A stretch of DNA of 64,000 nucleotides from Hymenopus coronatus (GCA_030762935.1 CM060895.1:32168501-32232500); one strand, 5' to 3'. Shown: positions 19,500-30,686, counted from the first letter of the stretch. The notes: generated from the letters alone by a model not told the origin. Numbers and translations are program-made.

Positions 19500-22400
19500 A
19501 GCACACTGTGGAGAAAATGTGAGGCTTGAGCTAAAAGGCTGTGCTATAGTAGCACACTGTTAAATAAAATGTGAGGCTTGGGTTAAAAGGCTGTGCTATG
19601 GTAGCACACTGTGGAGAAAATGTGAGGCTTGAGCTAAAAGGCTGTGCTATAGTATCACGTTGTTGAGAAAAGATGAAGCTTGGGCTAAAAGGCTGTGCAA
19701 TAGTATCACGCTGAGGAGAAAATGTGGAGCTTGGGCTAAAAGGCTGCGCTATAGTATCATACTGTTGGAGAAAGTGTGGAGTTTGGGTCAAAAGACTGAG
19801 CTATAGTATCTTACTGTTGGATAAAATGTGAGGCTTGGGTTAAAAGACTGTGCTATAGCAGCACACTGTTGGATAAAATGTGAGGCTTGGGTTAAAGGCT
19901 GTGCTATAGTATCATACTGTTGGAGAAAGTGTGGAGTTTGGGCTAAAAGGCTGTGCTATAGTATCTTACTGTTGGATAAAATGTGAGGCTTGGGTCAAAA
20001 GACTGTGCTATAGCAGCACACTGTTGGATAAAATGTGAGGCTTGGGTTAAAGGCTGTGCTATAGTATCTTAATGTTGGATAAAATGTGACGCTTGGGTTA
20101 AATGCTGTGCTATAGTAGCACACTGTTGGAGAAAATGTGAGGCTTGGGCCAAAAGACTGTGCTATAGTAGCACACTGTTGGATAAAATGTGAGGCTTGGG
20201 TTTGGGGCTGTACTATAGTAGCACACTGTTGGATAAAATGTGAGGCTTGGGCTAAAAGGCTAGGCTAAAGTAGCACACTGTTGGAGAAAATGTGAGGCTT
20301 AGGCTAAAAGGCTGTGCTATAGTAGCACACTGTTGGAGAAAATGTGAGGCTTGGGCTAAAAGGCCTTGTTATAGTAGCACACTGTTGGAGAAAATGTGAA
20401 GCTTGGGCTAAAAGGCTGTGCTATATTAGCACATTGTTGGATAAAATGTGAGGCTTGGGTTAAAGGCTGTGCTATAGTAGCACACTGTGGGAGAAAATGT
20501 GACGCTTGGGTTAAAAGGCTGTGCAATAGTATCATACTGTTGGATAAAATGTGAGGCTTGGGCCAAAAGCCTGTGCTATAGTAGCACACTGTTGGATAAA
20601 ATGTGAGGCTTGGGCCAAAAGACTGTGCTATAATATCATACTGTTGGATAAAATGTGAGGCTTGGGCCAAAAGACTGTGCTATAGTAGAATACTGTTGGA
20701 GAAAATGTGGGGTTTGGGCTAAAAGGCTGTGGTATAGTAGCCCACTGTTGAATAAAATGTGAGGCTTGGGTTAAAGGCTGTGCTATAGTAGCACACTGTT
20801 GGAGAAAATGTGAGGCTTGGGCCAAAAGACTGTGCTATAGTAGCACACTGTTGGATAAAATGTGAGGCTTGGGCCAAAAGACTGTGCTATAGAATCATAC
20901 AGTTGGAGATAATGTGAGGCTTGGGCTAAAAGGCTGTGCAATAGTGGCACACTGTTGGATAAAATGTGAGGCTTTGGCCAAAAGACTGTTCTATAGTATC
21001 AAACTGTTGGAGAAAATGTGAGGCTTGAGCTAAAAGGCTGTGGTATAGTAGCCCACTGTTGGATAAAATGTGAGGCTTGGGTTAAAGGCTATGCTATAGT
21101 AGCACACTGTTGGATAAAATATGAGACTTGGGCTAAAAGGCTGTGCTATAGTAGCACACTGTTGGATAAAATGTGAGGCTTGGGCTAAAAGGCTGTGCTA
21201 TAGTAGCACACTGTTGGATAAAATGTGAAGCTTGGGCTAAAAGTCTGTGCTATAGTAGCACACTGAGGGATAAAATGTGAGGCTTAGGTTAAAACCTGTG
21301 CTATAGTAGCACACTGTTGGAGAACATATGAGGCTTGGGCTAAAAGGCTTTGCTATAGTATCATACTGTTGGATAAAATGTGAGGCTTGGGCCAAAAGAC
21401 TGTGCTATAGTATCATACTGTTGGAGAAAATGTGAGGCTTGGGCCAAAAGACTGTGCTATAGTATCATACTGTTGGAGAAAATGTGAGGCTTGGGCTAAA
21501 AGGCTGTGCTATAGTGGCACACTGTTGGATAAAATGTGAGGCTTGGGCCAAAAGACTGTTCTATAGTATCATACTGTTGGAGAAAATGTGAGGCTTGGGC
21601 TAAAAGGCTGTGGCATAGTAGCCCACTGTTGGATAAAATGTGAGGCTTGGGTTAAAGGCTGTGCTATAGTAGCACACTCTTAGATAAAATATGAGGCTTG
21701 GGCTAAAAGGCTGTGCTATAGTAGCACACTGTTGGATAAAATGTGAGGCTTGGGCTAAAAGGCTGTGCTATAGTAGCACACTGTTGCAAAAAATGTGAGG
21801 CTTGGGCTAAAAGGCTGTGGTATAGTAGCCAACTGTTGGATAAAATGTGGAGCTGGGGCTAAAGGGCCTTGTTATAGTAGCACACTGTTGGAAAAAATGT
21901 GGAGCTTGGGCTAAAAGGCTGTGCTATAGTAGCCCACTGTTGGATAAAATGTGTAGCTTGGACTAGGAGGCTGTGCTATAGTAGCACACTGTTGGAGAAA
22001 ATGTGGAGCTTGGGCTAGTAGGCTGTGCTATAGTAGCACACTGTTGTAGAAAAAGTGGAGCTTGGGCTAAAATGCTGTGCTATAGTAGAATACTGTTGGA
22101 GAAAATGTGGGGTTTGGGCTAAAAGGCTGTGCTATAGTAGCCCATTGTTGGATAAAATGAGGAGCATGGGCTAAAAGGCTGTGCTATAGTAGCACACTGT
22201 TGGATAAAATGTGGAACTTGGGTTAAAAAGCTGAGCTATAGTATCACGCTGTGGAGAATAAGTGGGGATTGGGTTAAAAGGTAATGCTATAGTAGCGCAC
22301 TGTTGGATAAAATGTGGAGCTTGGCTAAAAGGCTGTGCTATAATATCTCGCTGTGGAGAAAATGTGGAGCTTGGGTTAAATAATGTGCTATAGCAATACA
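19500..22400. repeat. 52-bp satellite, 'GAGGCTTGGG / TTGGATAAAATGT' subfamily
   Basis: Most units read GAGGCTTGGGCTAAAAGG and TAGTAGCACACTGTTGGATA. Variants GGCCAAAAGACTG and GGTTAAAGGCTG recur in clusters, indicating local multi-unit duplication. The unit contains a perfect inverted repeat GTGCTA-TAG-TAGCAC. Confidence 0.9.
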
Positions 22401-23279
22401 CTGAAGAGAATATGTGGGGTTTGGGCTAAAATGCTGTGCTATGGAATCACTCTGTGGAGGAAATGTGGAGCTTGGGCTAAAAGACTGTGATATAGCAATG
22501 CAATGTGGAGAAGATGTGGAGATTGGATTAAAAGGCAGTACTGTAGTAGCACACTGTTGGATAAAATGTGGAGCTAGGGCTAAAGGGCTGTGCTATAGCA
22601 ATACACTGTGGAGAATATATGGGGTTTGGGCTAAAAGGCTCTACTATGGTATCACTCAGATGCAGAAAATGTGAAGCTAGGGCTAAAAGGCATTGCTATA
22701 GAATCACACTGTTGCAGAAAATGTGTGGCTTGGTGTAGGAGGCTGTGCTATAGTAGCACACTGTTGAAGAAAATGTGGGCATGGTCTAGGAGGCTGTGCT
22801 ATAGTAGCACACTGTTGGAGAAAATATGGGGCTTGGTTTAGAGTCTGTGCCATAGTAGCATACAGTTGGAGAAAATGTGGGGCTTGGGCTAGGCGGCTGT
22901 GCTATAGTAGCACAGTGTTGGAGTAAATGTGGAGCTTGGGCTAAAAGGCTGTGCTATAAAAGCATACAGTTGGAGAAAATGTGGGGCTTGGTCTAGGAGG
23001 ATGTGTTAAAATAGCATACAGTTGGAGAAAATGTGGGGCTTGGTCTAGGAGACTGTGATATAATAGCATACAGTTGGAGAAAATGTGGAGCTTGGGCTAA
23101 AAGGCTGTGCTAAAATAGCATACAGTTGGAGTAAATGTGGAGCTTGGTCTAGGAGTCTGTGATATAATAGCATACAGTTGGAGAAAATGTGGAGCTTGGG
23201 ATAAAAGCTGTGCTATAGCAGGTTACTTTTGTAAAAAAGTGGAGCTTGGTATAATAGACTGTCTATTATATCACACAGT

Positions 23280-26260
23280 TGGAGAAAATGTAGAGCTTGA
23301 GGTAGGTGGCTGTGCTGTAGTAGAACACTGTTGGAGAAAATGTTGAGCTTCAACTAAAAGGCTGTATTGTAGTAGAACGCTGTTGGAGAATATGTGAAGC
23401 TTGAGCTAAAAGGCTGTGCTGTATTAGAACACTGTTGGAGAAAATGTAGAGCCTGAGCTAGGTGGCTGTGCTGTAGTAGAACACTGTTGGAGAAAATGTT
23501 GAGCTTCAACTAAAAGGCTGTATTGTAGTAGAACGCTGTTGGAGAATATGTGAAGCTTGAGCTAAAAGGCTGTGCTGTAGTAGGACACTGTTGGAGAAAA
23601 TGTGGAGCTTGAGCTAAAAGGCTGTGCTGTAGTAGGACACTGTTGGAGAAAATGTGAAGCTTGAGCTAAAAGGCTGTGCTGTAGTAGAACACTGTTGGAG
23701 AAAATGTGAAGCTTGAGCTAAAATGCTGTGCTGTATTAGAACACTGTTGGAGAAAATGTAGAGCTAGAGCTAGGTGGCTGTGCTGTATTAGAACACTGTT
23801 GGAGAAAATGTGGAGCTTGAGCTAAAAGGCTGTGCTGTATTAGAACACTGTTGGAAAAAATGTAGAGCTTGAGCTAGGGGGCTGTGCTGTAGTAGAACAC
23901 TGTTGGTGAAAATGTGGACCTTGAGCTAGGATTCTGTGCTGTAGTAGAACACTGTTGGAGAAAATGTAGAGCTTGAGCAAAAAGGCTGTGCTGTAGTAGA
24001 ACACTGTTGGAGAAAATGTGGAGCTAGAGCTAGGTGGCTGTGCTGTAGCAGAACACTGTTGGAGAAAATGTGAAGCTTGAGCTATAATGCTGTGCTGTAT
24101 TAGAACACTGTTGGAGAAAATGTAGAGCTAGAGCTAGGTGGCTGTGCTGTAGCAGAACACTGTTGGAGAAAATGTGGAGCCTGAGCTAAAAGGCTGTGTT
24201 GTAGTAGAACATTGTTGGAAAAATGTAGAGCTTGAGCTAAAATGCTTTGCTGTATTAGAACACTGTTGGAGAAAATGTAGAGCTAGAGCTAGGTGGCCGT
24301 GTTGTAGTAGAACACTGTTGGAGCTAGAACTAAAGGCTGTGTTGTAGTAGAACACTGTTGGAGAAAATGTGGAGCTTGAGCTAAAATGCTTTGCTGTATT
24401 AGAACACTGTTGGAGAAAATGTAGAGCTAGAGCTAGGTGGCCGTGTTGTAGTAGAACACTGTTGCAGCTTGAACTAAAGGCTGTGTTGTAGTAGAACATT
24501 GTTGGAGAAAATGTGGAGCTTGAGCTAAAATGCTTTGCTGTATTAGAACACTGTTGGAGAAAATGTAGAGCTAGAGCTAGGTGGCCGTGTTGTAGTAGAA
24601 CACTGTTGGAGAAAATGTGGAGCTTGAGCTAAAATGCTTTGCTGTATTAGAACACTGTTGGAGAAAATGTAGAGCTAGAGCTAGGTGGCTGTGCTTTAGT
24701 AGAACACTGTTGGAGAAAACGTAGTGCTTGAACCAAGAGGCTGTGCTATATTAACACACTGTTGGAGAAAATGTAGTGCTTGAGCCAGGAGGCTGTGCTC
24801 TAGTAGAGCACTGTTGGAGAAAATGCGTAGTTTGAGCTAGGAGCCTGTGCTATATTAGCACAATTTTGGAGAAAATGAGGTGCTTGAGCAAAAAGGCTGT
24901 GCTATAGTAGAACACTGTTGCAGAACGCGTAGTGCTAGAGCTAAAATTCTGTGCTGTAGTAGAACACAGGTGGAGAAAATGTGGAGCTTGAGATAAAAGG
25001 CTGTGCTATAATAGAACACTGTTGGAGAAAATGTGGAGGTTGAGCTAAAAGGCTGTGCTATAGTAGACCACTGTTGGAGAAAATGTGGAGCTTGAGCTAA
25101 AAGGCTGTGCCATAGTAGACCACTGTTGGAGAAAATGTAGAACCTCAGCTAGGAGGCTGTGCTATAGTAGAACACTGTTGGAGAAAATGTAGAGCTTGAG
25201 CCAGGAGACTGTGCTATATTAGCACACTGTTGGACTAAATGTAGACTCTGAGTCAGGAGGCTGTGCTGTAGTAGAACACTATTGGAGAAAATCTGGAGCT
25301 TGCGCTAGGAGGCTGTGCTATATTAGCACACTGTAGGAGAAAATGTAGAGCTTGAGCCAGGAGGCTGTGCTGTATTAGAAACATGTTTGAGGAAATGTGG
25401 AGCTTGAGCTAAAAGGCTGTGCTGTAATAGCACAGTGTTAGAAAAAATGTGGAGCCTGATCTAGGATGCTGTGCTGTAGTAGAACACTGTTGGAGAAAAT
25501 GTAGAGCTTTAGTTAGGAGGTTGTGCTGTATAAGAACACTGTTGGAGAAGATGTGGAGCTTGAGCTAAAAGGAAGTGCTATATTAGAACACTGTTGGAGA
25601 AAATGTGGAGCTTGAGCTAAAAGGCTGTGCTGTAGTGGAACACTGTTGGAGAAAATGTTGATCTTGAGCTTGGAGGCTGTGCTGTAGTAGAACACTGTTG
25701 GAGAAAATGTGGAGCTTGAGCTAAAAGGCTGTGGTGTAGTAGAACACTGTTGGAGAAAATGTGGAGCTTGAGCTAAAAGGCTGTGCTATATTAGAGCACG
25801 GTGTTGGAGAAAATGTAGAGCTTGAGCTAGGATGCTGTGCTGTAGTAGAACACTGTTGGAGAAAATGTGGAGCTTGAGCTAAAAGGCTGTGCTGTAGTAG
25901 AACACTGTTGGAAAAAATGTAGAGCTTGAGCTAGTGGGCTGTGCTGTAGTAGAACACTGTTGATGAAAATGTGGAGCTTGAGCTAGGATTCTGTGCTGTG
26001 GTAGAACACTGTTGGAGAAAATGTGGAGCTTAAGCTAGGAGGCTGTGCTGTAGTAGAACACTGTTGGAAAATATGTAGAGCTTGAGCTAAAAGGCTGTGC
26101 TGTAGTAGAACACTGTTTGAGAAAATGTAGAGCTTGAGCTAAAAGGTTATGCTGTAGTAGAGCACTGTTTGAGAAAATTAGAGCTTGAGCTAAAAGGCTG
26201 TGCTGTAGTAGAACAGTGTTGGAGAAAATGTAGAGCTTGAGCTAAAAGGCTGTGCTATAG
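23280..26260. repeat. 52-bp satellite, 'GAGCTTGAGC / AGAACACTGTTGGAG' subfamily
   Basis: Units change to GGAGCTTGAGCTAAAAGG and GTGCTGTAGTAGAACACTG. The GTGCTA/TAGCAC dyad of the other subfamily is lost in favour of a weaker GTG...CAC pairing. At about 24270-24700 a 144-bp higher-order unit (52+52+40) is visible: the shortened unit recurs at 24321 and 24465. Confidence 0.9.
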
Positions 26261-26388
26261 TATCACACTGTTGGAGGAACTGAGGAGTTTGGTCTAAGAG
26301 GCTGTGATATACGAGCATCCTCTTGGATAAAATGCCGGGCTAGGGCTCTAATGTGATAGATGTGCGTATTCTTGGAGATAATATGGGA

Positions 26389-26893
26389 TAAAAACGAAAT
26401 ATCTGTTAAGTATTAAACTTGGTATTTAGGTGTATATTTGCCCAAGAATGCCACACAAAATTTTTCAGTAAAATTCGTCCACCTCGAATTACATATTTTA
26501 TGGAGAAAAATTCGAAAATTTTTCCTAACTGCTAAACAGTAAGATTTAGACAAAGGCTTACTACACAAAAAATGTAGATTACATTAAAACACACACTTTA
26601 TGTTTTATACATATACACTGTTTTGTAGGTTTGGCCGTTTTTTATATATTCCTTGTTAGTGGTTTCAGCTTTAAAATACTTAAACTTTTTACATACGGGA
26701 ATTTGTCAACTAGTAGTAATGCAAAGAAGAGAATTTTATTCACATTGCAACCAGATTTTTGAAGTTTTGACTATCACTTTAGCCTAGTGTATATCATTAT
26801 TTCCCTTCTACTTACAAGACAGCATTTCTCTTAATGTTAAGCTCGATTTGTGTGAAGTAGAGAGAAGAAGAATAAGCTTTTCCAAAAATTTTT
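26389..26893 (+). mobile_element. HL870 copy lacking its left third, abutting the satellite
   Basis: Starts at AAAAACGAAATATCTG right where satellite units end and runs to TAAGCTTTTCCAAAAATTTTTC. The middle is shortened between GAAAATTCGTCC and GAAAATTTTTCCTAACTGC. The final hairpin end is missing. Confidence 0.82.
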
Positions 26894-27100
26894 CATTCTC
26901 AAAATGTTCCGAAAGATGCAGTTTTGACTAATTTGTTTAAGAAATTAATACTATCTCTCAAACATACCCTAGAAACGTTATTATACTAGTTTTTTGGAAA
27001 TAATTCTCCTGTTTCCATAAATAATATTCTAAATGTTGAAAAATCAAAAATTTTTGTAGAGTACTAAAACTAATATTTTTTCTCCATTAATAGAGCTAAT

Positions 27101-27568
27101 TAAAAATATGATGTGTTCCATTCACATAGCTTTTTCTAGCTGTTCTATATAATACTGCTATTATAAAAGATTATTTATTTATATACATCATGCTAACTGA
27201 GATATCTTGAGCAGAAAGCTACTTGTTTCTTTGTAAGTGGAAGATAAATACGGGAATACATTAGGCTAAAAGCGATAGTAAAATGTTCTAAAAGCTGGTC
27301 ACTATGTGACACAATTGAAGATCGGTTCGATTTGCAAGGAGGTACAGTTTGAGAAATGTTAGGTAGTTTAAAACTGAAACTAATAACAAGGAATATCTTG
27401 GAAACGGTTAACTCCACAAGAAAATTGTAAACGACATAAATTATGTGTTTAAACAAGAGCTACATTTTTGTGCAGTAAGTTTTGTCTATATCCTACAGCA
27501 TCACTCATCCAGAGTAAAGAGGTCTTCAAAGGCTATTACCAGAAAATTCAATATATATATTTTATTGG
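27101..27568 (-). mobile_element. HL870 copy, right part in reverse, split by an insertion
   Basis: From AAAATATGATGTGTTCCATTC (hairpin end) to ATATATATATTTTATTGG. The copy resumes at 27941 beyond the inverted-repeat element. Confidence 0.87.
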
Positions 27569-27614
27569 TTTATTTCTTTTTTTCACACAAGCCGTGTATA
27601 GGGCAGGAATTGGA

Positions 27615-27940
27615 TAGGTAGAGTCAGACTGAAAAATTCAATTCCACAGCCGCGATTTGAACCACGGATCTCCCGGTCTCTAGCCGGTTGCTCTTCCAGT
27701 GAGGTACTATGACAACATGCATAGCATTGAATTTCTCAACTGACTCGCTTGTTTCCTGGTAAACCACAAGGTGATCTGAAATTATTTTGAGATGACAATC
27801 CTAATGGTGACTTACAATGTTGTAAGTGCTTTAAGATCCAGGATTCATAGTCAATTAGTACTGGAATCAGCTCAACCGGCTGGAGATCCGTGGTTGAAAT
27901 CCCGGCTATGGCATTGAAATTTTCAGTCTGACTCTACCTA
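27615..27940. mobile_element. Inverted-repeat insertion made of two tRNA-like arms
   Basis: The left arm starts TAGGTAGAGTCAGACTGAAA and the right arm is its inverse, ending TTTCAGTCTGACTCTACCTA. The inverted homology spans ~70 bp per arm, with some mismatches, and each arm contains a box-B-like GTGGTTCAAATC / GTGGTTGAAATC next to GGAGATCC. This is either one foldback element or two copies of a tRNA-derived SINE in opposite orientation (minus at left, plus at right). It interrupts an HL870 copy whose flanks share TTTTATT. Confidence 0.65.
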
Positions 27941-28312
27941 TTTATTTTATTCTTCATGTAAATGTCTTTAATATATGTTTTTATAATCAAAGTCGCCGTT
28001 TAGAGAAAATCGAAATGTTAGAAACATATTCCATGTAGAGCGTATTTGGGGGTGGAGGATTTGCTTGAAAATTTTCCTTTCACATCTTTGTAATATAGTG
28101 AACTTAAATACCAAGTTTGAGTTAATCTACTTGTCGTTTTTGAGCTGTGCTGCCCCCCCCCCCCACACACACATATACCACATGTTCCTACAATCAGGGT
28201 GTTTCAAAGCATGTATTTTAGATGAAATCTCGGTATTTACTTTTTGGGTGAAACACAATATCTTAGTTGTATCATAGTGTAATTGTACATTTAGCCTAGA
28301 GAAAACAAAAAT
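27941..28312 (-). mobile_element. HL870 copy, left part in reverse, after the insertion
   Basis: Resumes at TTTATTTTATTCTTCATGTAAATGTC and reaches the palindrome region (CATAGTGTAATTG, then CTAGAGAAAAC). It carries a C-run with CACACACA at 28148-28173 in place of the CA tract. Confidence 0.85.
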
Positions 28313-28694
28313 GTAATATGTTAGATCTATGTGTAAAATCATTTGCTATAACAACAGAATGCTGTATGTGCATATTTTTAAAAATGTATCACGTGACTCA
28401 CTGTGATTAGGACAATGAATTTAGACAGTATAAAAGTATTATTTAAATAACTTAGCAAGCTAGAATTTTGATAACAAAAGATATTGCGGTGAACAACTGC
28501 ACATAACTTTTTGGACAAAGGCCGATCAGGCCGGAAAATCATAGTATATAAGAGGGTATGAACATAGTTGGTAAGATCGCCGTTGGAGGCTCTGAATACA
28601 AGTAGTTAAGGATAATAAAGAGAGATGGCGCCACCGTGCTAACCATGTAAAACAAAAGGCGCGATAGTCGCAACTGTATAAGGCGCACGGACCA
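28313..28694. other. Spacer leading into a GC-rich retroelement block
   Basis: AT-rich to about 28560, then rising GC content (GATCGCCGTTGGAGG, GAGATGGCGCCACCG). The right part may be retroelement 5' sequence; no frame is supported. Confidence 0.35.
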
Positions 28695-29246
28695 GAATCA
28701 CCGCCGCCATCGCCACACTACAGTCCACCACAGCTGAGCTATCCAGCCGGATAGCCTGTGTTCAGACGCAGCCTCAGCAGGACCTCCAGCCGCAGCAGCT
28801 CCACTCCGCCGGACGGCCCCACTCCAGGGGCCATTCACACATTGGGGCTGTTGTAAGACCCGGACCTGAGTCTTGGATTCTTCGTTCACGGCAGTTACGA
28901 CTAGAGAAGAACCAACACTAACTCCAACTCAATCCTTCACCCTTTAATTCCTCTAGTCCTCTCCCTGAATACTCCGCTGTGACAGTCTGGGCCTCGGTCA
29001 AGTCTGTCTCCCGGTCCTCATTTCACCCCTCTGACTGCACCCTGCAGTCAGTTAAATTATCACCTTGAATCCGCGGGTGCAATAATGCGGTACTGCCTCT
29101 CCTTACTTCCTTCTAATGCCGGTGGAGGGGTTTTTTAGTCGGTATGCCCACATGGCAGACCCCGACACTCCGGACTTGCCCGGGTCAGTCCTTAAGGTGG
29201 ATTTTTCCCCTCCACTAGAAACTAAAAAAAAAAAAAAAAAAAAAAA
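28695..29246 (+). pseudogene. Deleted non-LTR retrotransposon copy I: ORF1 fragment, 3' end, poly-A
   Basis: In plus sense 28695-28860 encodes TTAAIATLQSTTAELSSRI-like sequence, the same coiled-coil segment found at 30080-30240 in copy II, then a Gln/Pro-rich tail and RGHSH. After a stop region comes a 3' part starting ATGCGGTACTGCC (29088) and CCGGTGGAGGGGTTTTTT, again shared with copy II (30498, 30538), and a 24-A tail at 29223-29246. Most of ORF1 and all of ORF2 are missing. The minus-strand frame at 28698-28889 is a shadow. Confidence 0.6.
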
Positions 29247-29294
29247 GCAAGGCAGAAGAAGACGGACTTCGGAGACTGCTTCTCTCGACACATC

Positions 29295-29810
29295 ATGGTG
29301 AAGAAGAGACAGCGTCGAACCGCCGCTGCTACGGCAGCACTCACTGCTACTCCCCCAGCAGTCGCCAAGGATGCAGTACCTCCGTATCCGCCGGCTGAGG
29401 CAAACTTCCTTTCGCCGCCAGCGCAGCTTCGTCGCAACTGCAGCCGCAGTTGCCAATCTCAACATCTCCGTCTCCGCCGAGCTTCACACCGCCGCCCCGG
29501 TTCAGTGCCGTGGTACGGGGGCTCCCTCGGGACCTTTCCACCCGGCATCTGCTCACCGCCGCGCAGTAACGGTGGCCTTCATGCTTGAGGGTCACCCGCA
29601 TTTACTGTCACCGGGGGCCAACTCCGTTGGTAAGAGTGAAGCTTCAGGACCCGGCTGACCTTGAAGCTGCTTTGACGTCAGGGTTGCCCTTATTAGGGCG
29701 ACTTCTGCCAGTCGAGGCAAGTCGACAGGAACGCCACCGACTCTGCCGCCGCCGCTGCTGCACAGCCAAGACGCCTGCACATCAGCGCCGCGGTGCCATT
29801 ACTGTGTGAC
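29295..29810 (+). pseudogene. Non-LTR retrotransposon gag-like ORF1, N-terminal part, frameshifted
   Basis: Starts at ATG 29295 with MVKKRQRRTAAATAA, a basic lead followed by an Ala/Pro-rich region. Across frame changes it reads FSAVVRGLPRDLSTRHLL (near 29500-29560) and then LVRVKLQDPADLEAALTSG and LPLLGRLLPVEASR (near 29620-29720). This 'VVRGLP ... VxLxDPxDLEAAL' pattern resembles the RNA-binding-fold domain of insect gag-like ORF1 proteins. A cysteine-rich piece follows at ~29735-29765 but does not form a clean zinc knuckle. At least two frameshifts make it a pseudogene. It belongs to copy II of the family. Confidence 0.5.
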
Positions 29811-29839
29811 CAGCGTCTTGACGATGCAGTGCACTGGGC

Positions 29840-30358
29840 ATGATCTCCGCCACCGCCGGTTCTGTGCCAGGCCCAGTGTCCCCTCTACCCGAGGGACGGG
29901 CGCACCTCTCTGCCGCCAGAACAATCACCGCAGATCCACCACCCAGACGCCACACAACCTGCGTCTACAGAGTCAGCGACGCGGGATGCCACGCGGAGAT
30001 CCTGAACATCGGCGCACGTTTAGCTGCTCTGGAGGAGGCATTCACCAGCGTCGTTTCACAGAAGCTGCAGGATCTGCAAACTGCCACCACCGCCGCCATC
30101 TCTACACTTCAGTCCACCACCGCTGAGCTGTCCAGCCGGATAGCCAGCATCCAAACGCAGCTACCACAGGATCCCCAACGCCAGCAGCACATCTACTCTA
30201 GCAATCGGCTTCCTCCCAGGGGCCGTTCACACACTGAAACTGATCCACCATTTGAAGTTGAGTCCCTTTTTCAGGAACTCGGGAGAGTACACAAAGAAAC
30301 GACGTCTTCTTGGAAAACCAAAAAGTCGTCGTTCAAGGACACGAATCACCAATACTAA
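29840..30358 (+). pseudogene. Non-LTR ORF1 coiled-coil segment (172 codons)
   Basis: This open frame follows the gag-like piece. Residues ~55-115 (LNIGARLAALEEAFTSVV, then LQDLQTATTAAISTLQSTT and AELSSRIASIQTQL) have heptad-like leucine/isoleucine/alanine spacing and should form a coiled coil, as in trimerising ORF1 proteins. The tail is Gln/Pro/Arg-rich and then charged. The same segment recurs at 28695, so it belongs to a repeated element and not to a single-copy gene. Whether the start at 29840 is real is doubtful. Confidence 0.5.
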
Positions 30359-30653
30359 TCATCCATTCATTTCACCAACTACTTCTCCAGAGGGGCACTC
30401 ACGGCGCAAGTCGTGTGTGTCCACTGGCTAATCATACTATTATTCGCTGTTACTGCCACTGGCAGGCAGCATTCATCACCAGAAATGCGCAGGTACTTTA
30501 TGCGGTACTGCAACAGAGAGGCATGGGCCTCCTACTTCCGGTGGGGTTTTTTGTGAGTAGTGCCATCCTGGTTCGAGTCCAGGGTGGGAGAGTCTCACAC
30601 TCCCAGGCTTGCCTGGGGTTAGGGCGTCAGTTGCCTTTTCCCCCATCATCAAT

Positions 30654-30682
<29 letters not shown>
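30359..30682 (+). mobile_element. 3' end of non-LTR copy II with poly-A tail
   Basis: Contains ATGCGGTACTGC (30498) and TTCCGGTGGGGTTTTTT (30537) shared with copy I, then GGTTCGAGTCCAGGGTGGG and a final CATCATCAATAAA running into about 28 A at 30654-30682. GGTTCGAGTCC looks like a box B but no box A is close enough to call a SINE. Confidence 0.6.

Positions 30683-30686
<4 letters not shown>

Larger units (their letters stand above)
17030..26375. repeat. Satellite array, ~9.3 kb, mainly 52-bp units
   Basis: The core unit is 52 bp: GAGGCTTGGGCTAAAAGG, CTGTGCTATAGTAGCAC, then ACTGTTGGATAAAATGT. Spacing was checked directly, for example 21123 to 21175. Roughly 150 units fill 18.33-26.29 kb. The edges (17.03-17.9 and 26.27-26.38 kb) contain only degenerate units with GGCTAAAAGGC and CTTGGAGAAAATG, while the interior is homogeneous, as expected from unequal crossing-over. 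Regional subfamilies differ at fixed positions. The left flank carries a SINE (17230-17513) and the right flank abuts an HL870 copy. There are no spacers and no leader, so it is not a CRISPR. Minus-strand frames inside it are by-products of the repeat. Confidence 0.97.

Noticed and set aside
19531..25695. Minus-strand frames of 60-121 codons in the satellite (ASHFLQQCATIAQPF-like)
   Set aside because: A 52-bp period shifts frame each unit. I considered that all three minus frames might be open, but the common GGCTAAAA variant puts a TAG in one of them, so long frames occur only where GGCCAAAA or short units are present.
17840..26290. CRISPR-like regular repeats
   Set aside because: Units are contiguous with no unique spacers, and the sequence context is an animal genome.
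27568..27941. Cis-acting long hairpin or miRNA precursor
   Set aside because: The inverted arms carry box-B-like tRNA sequence and interrupt a transposon copy, so a SINE pair or foldback element is the simpler explanation.
29103..29601. Minus-strand frames of 71-120 codons
   Set aside because: Antisense to the non-LTR gag-like region; they contain the poly-A as poly-Phe.
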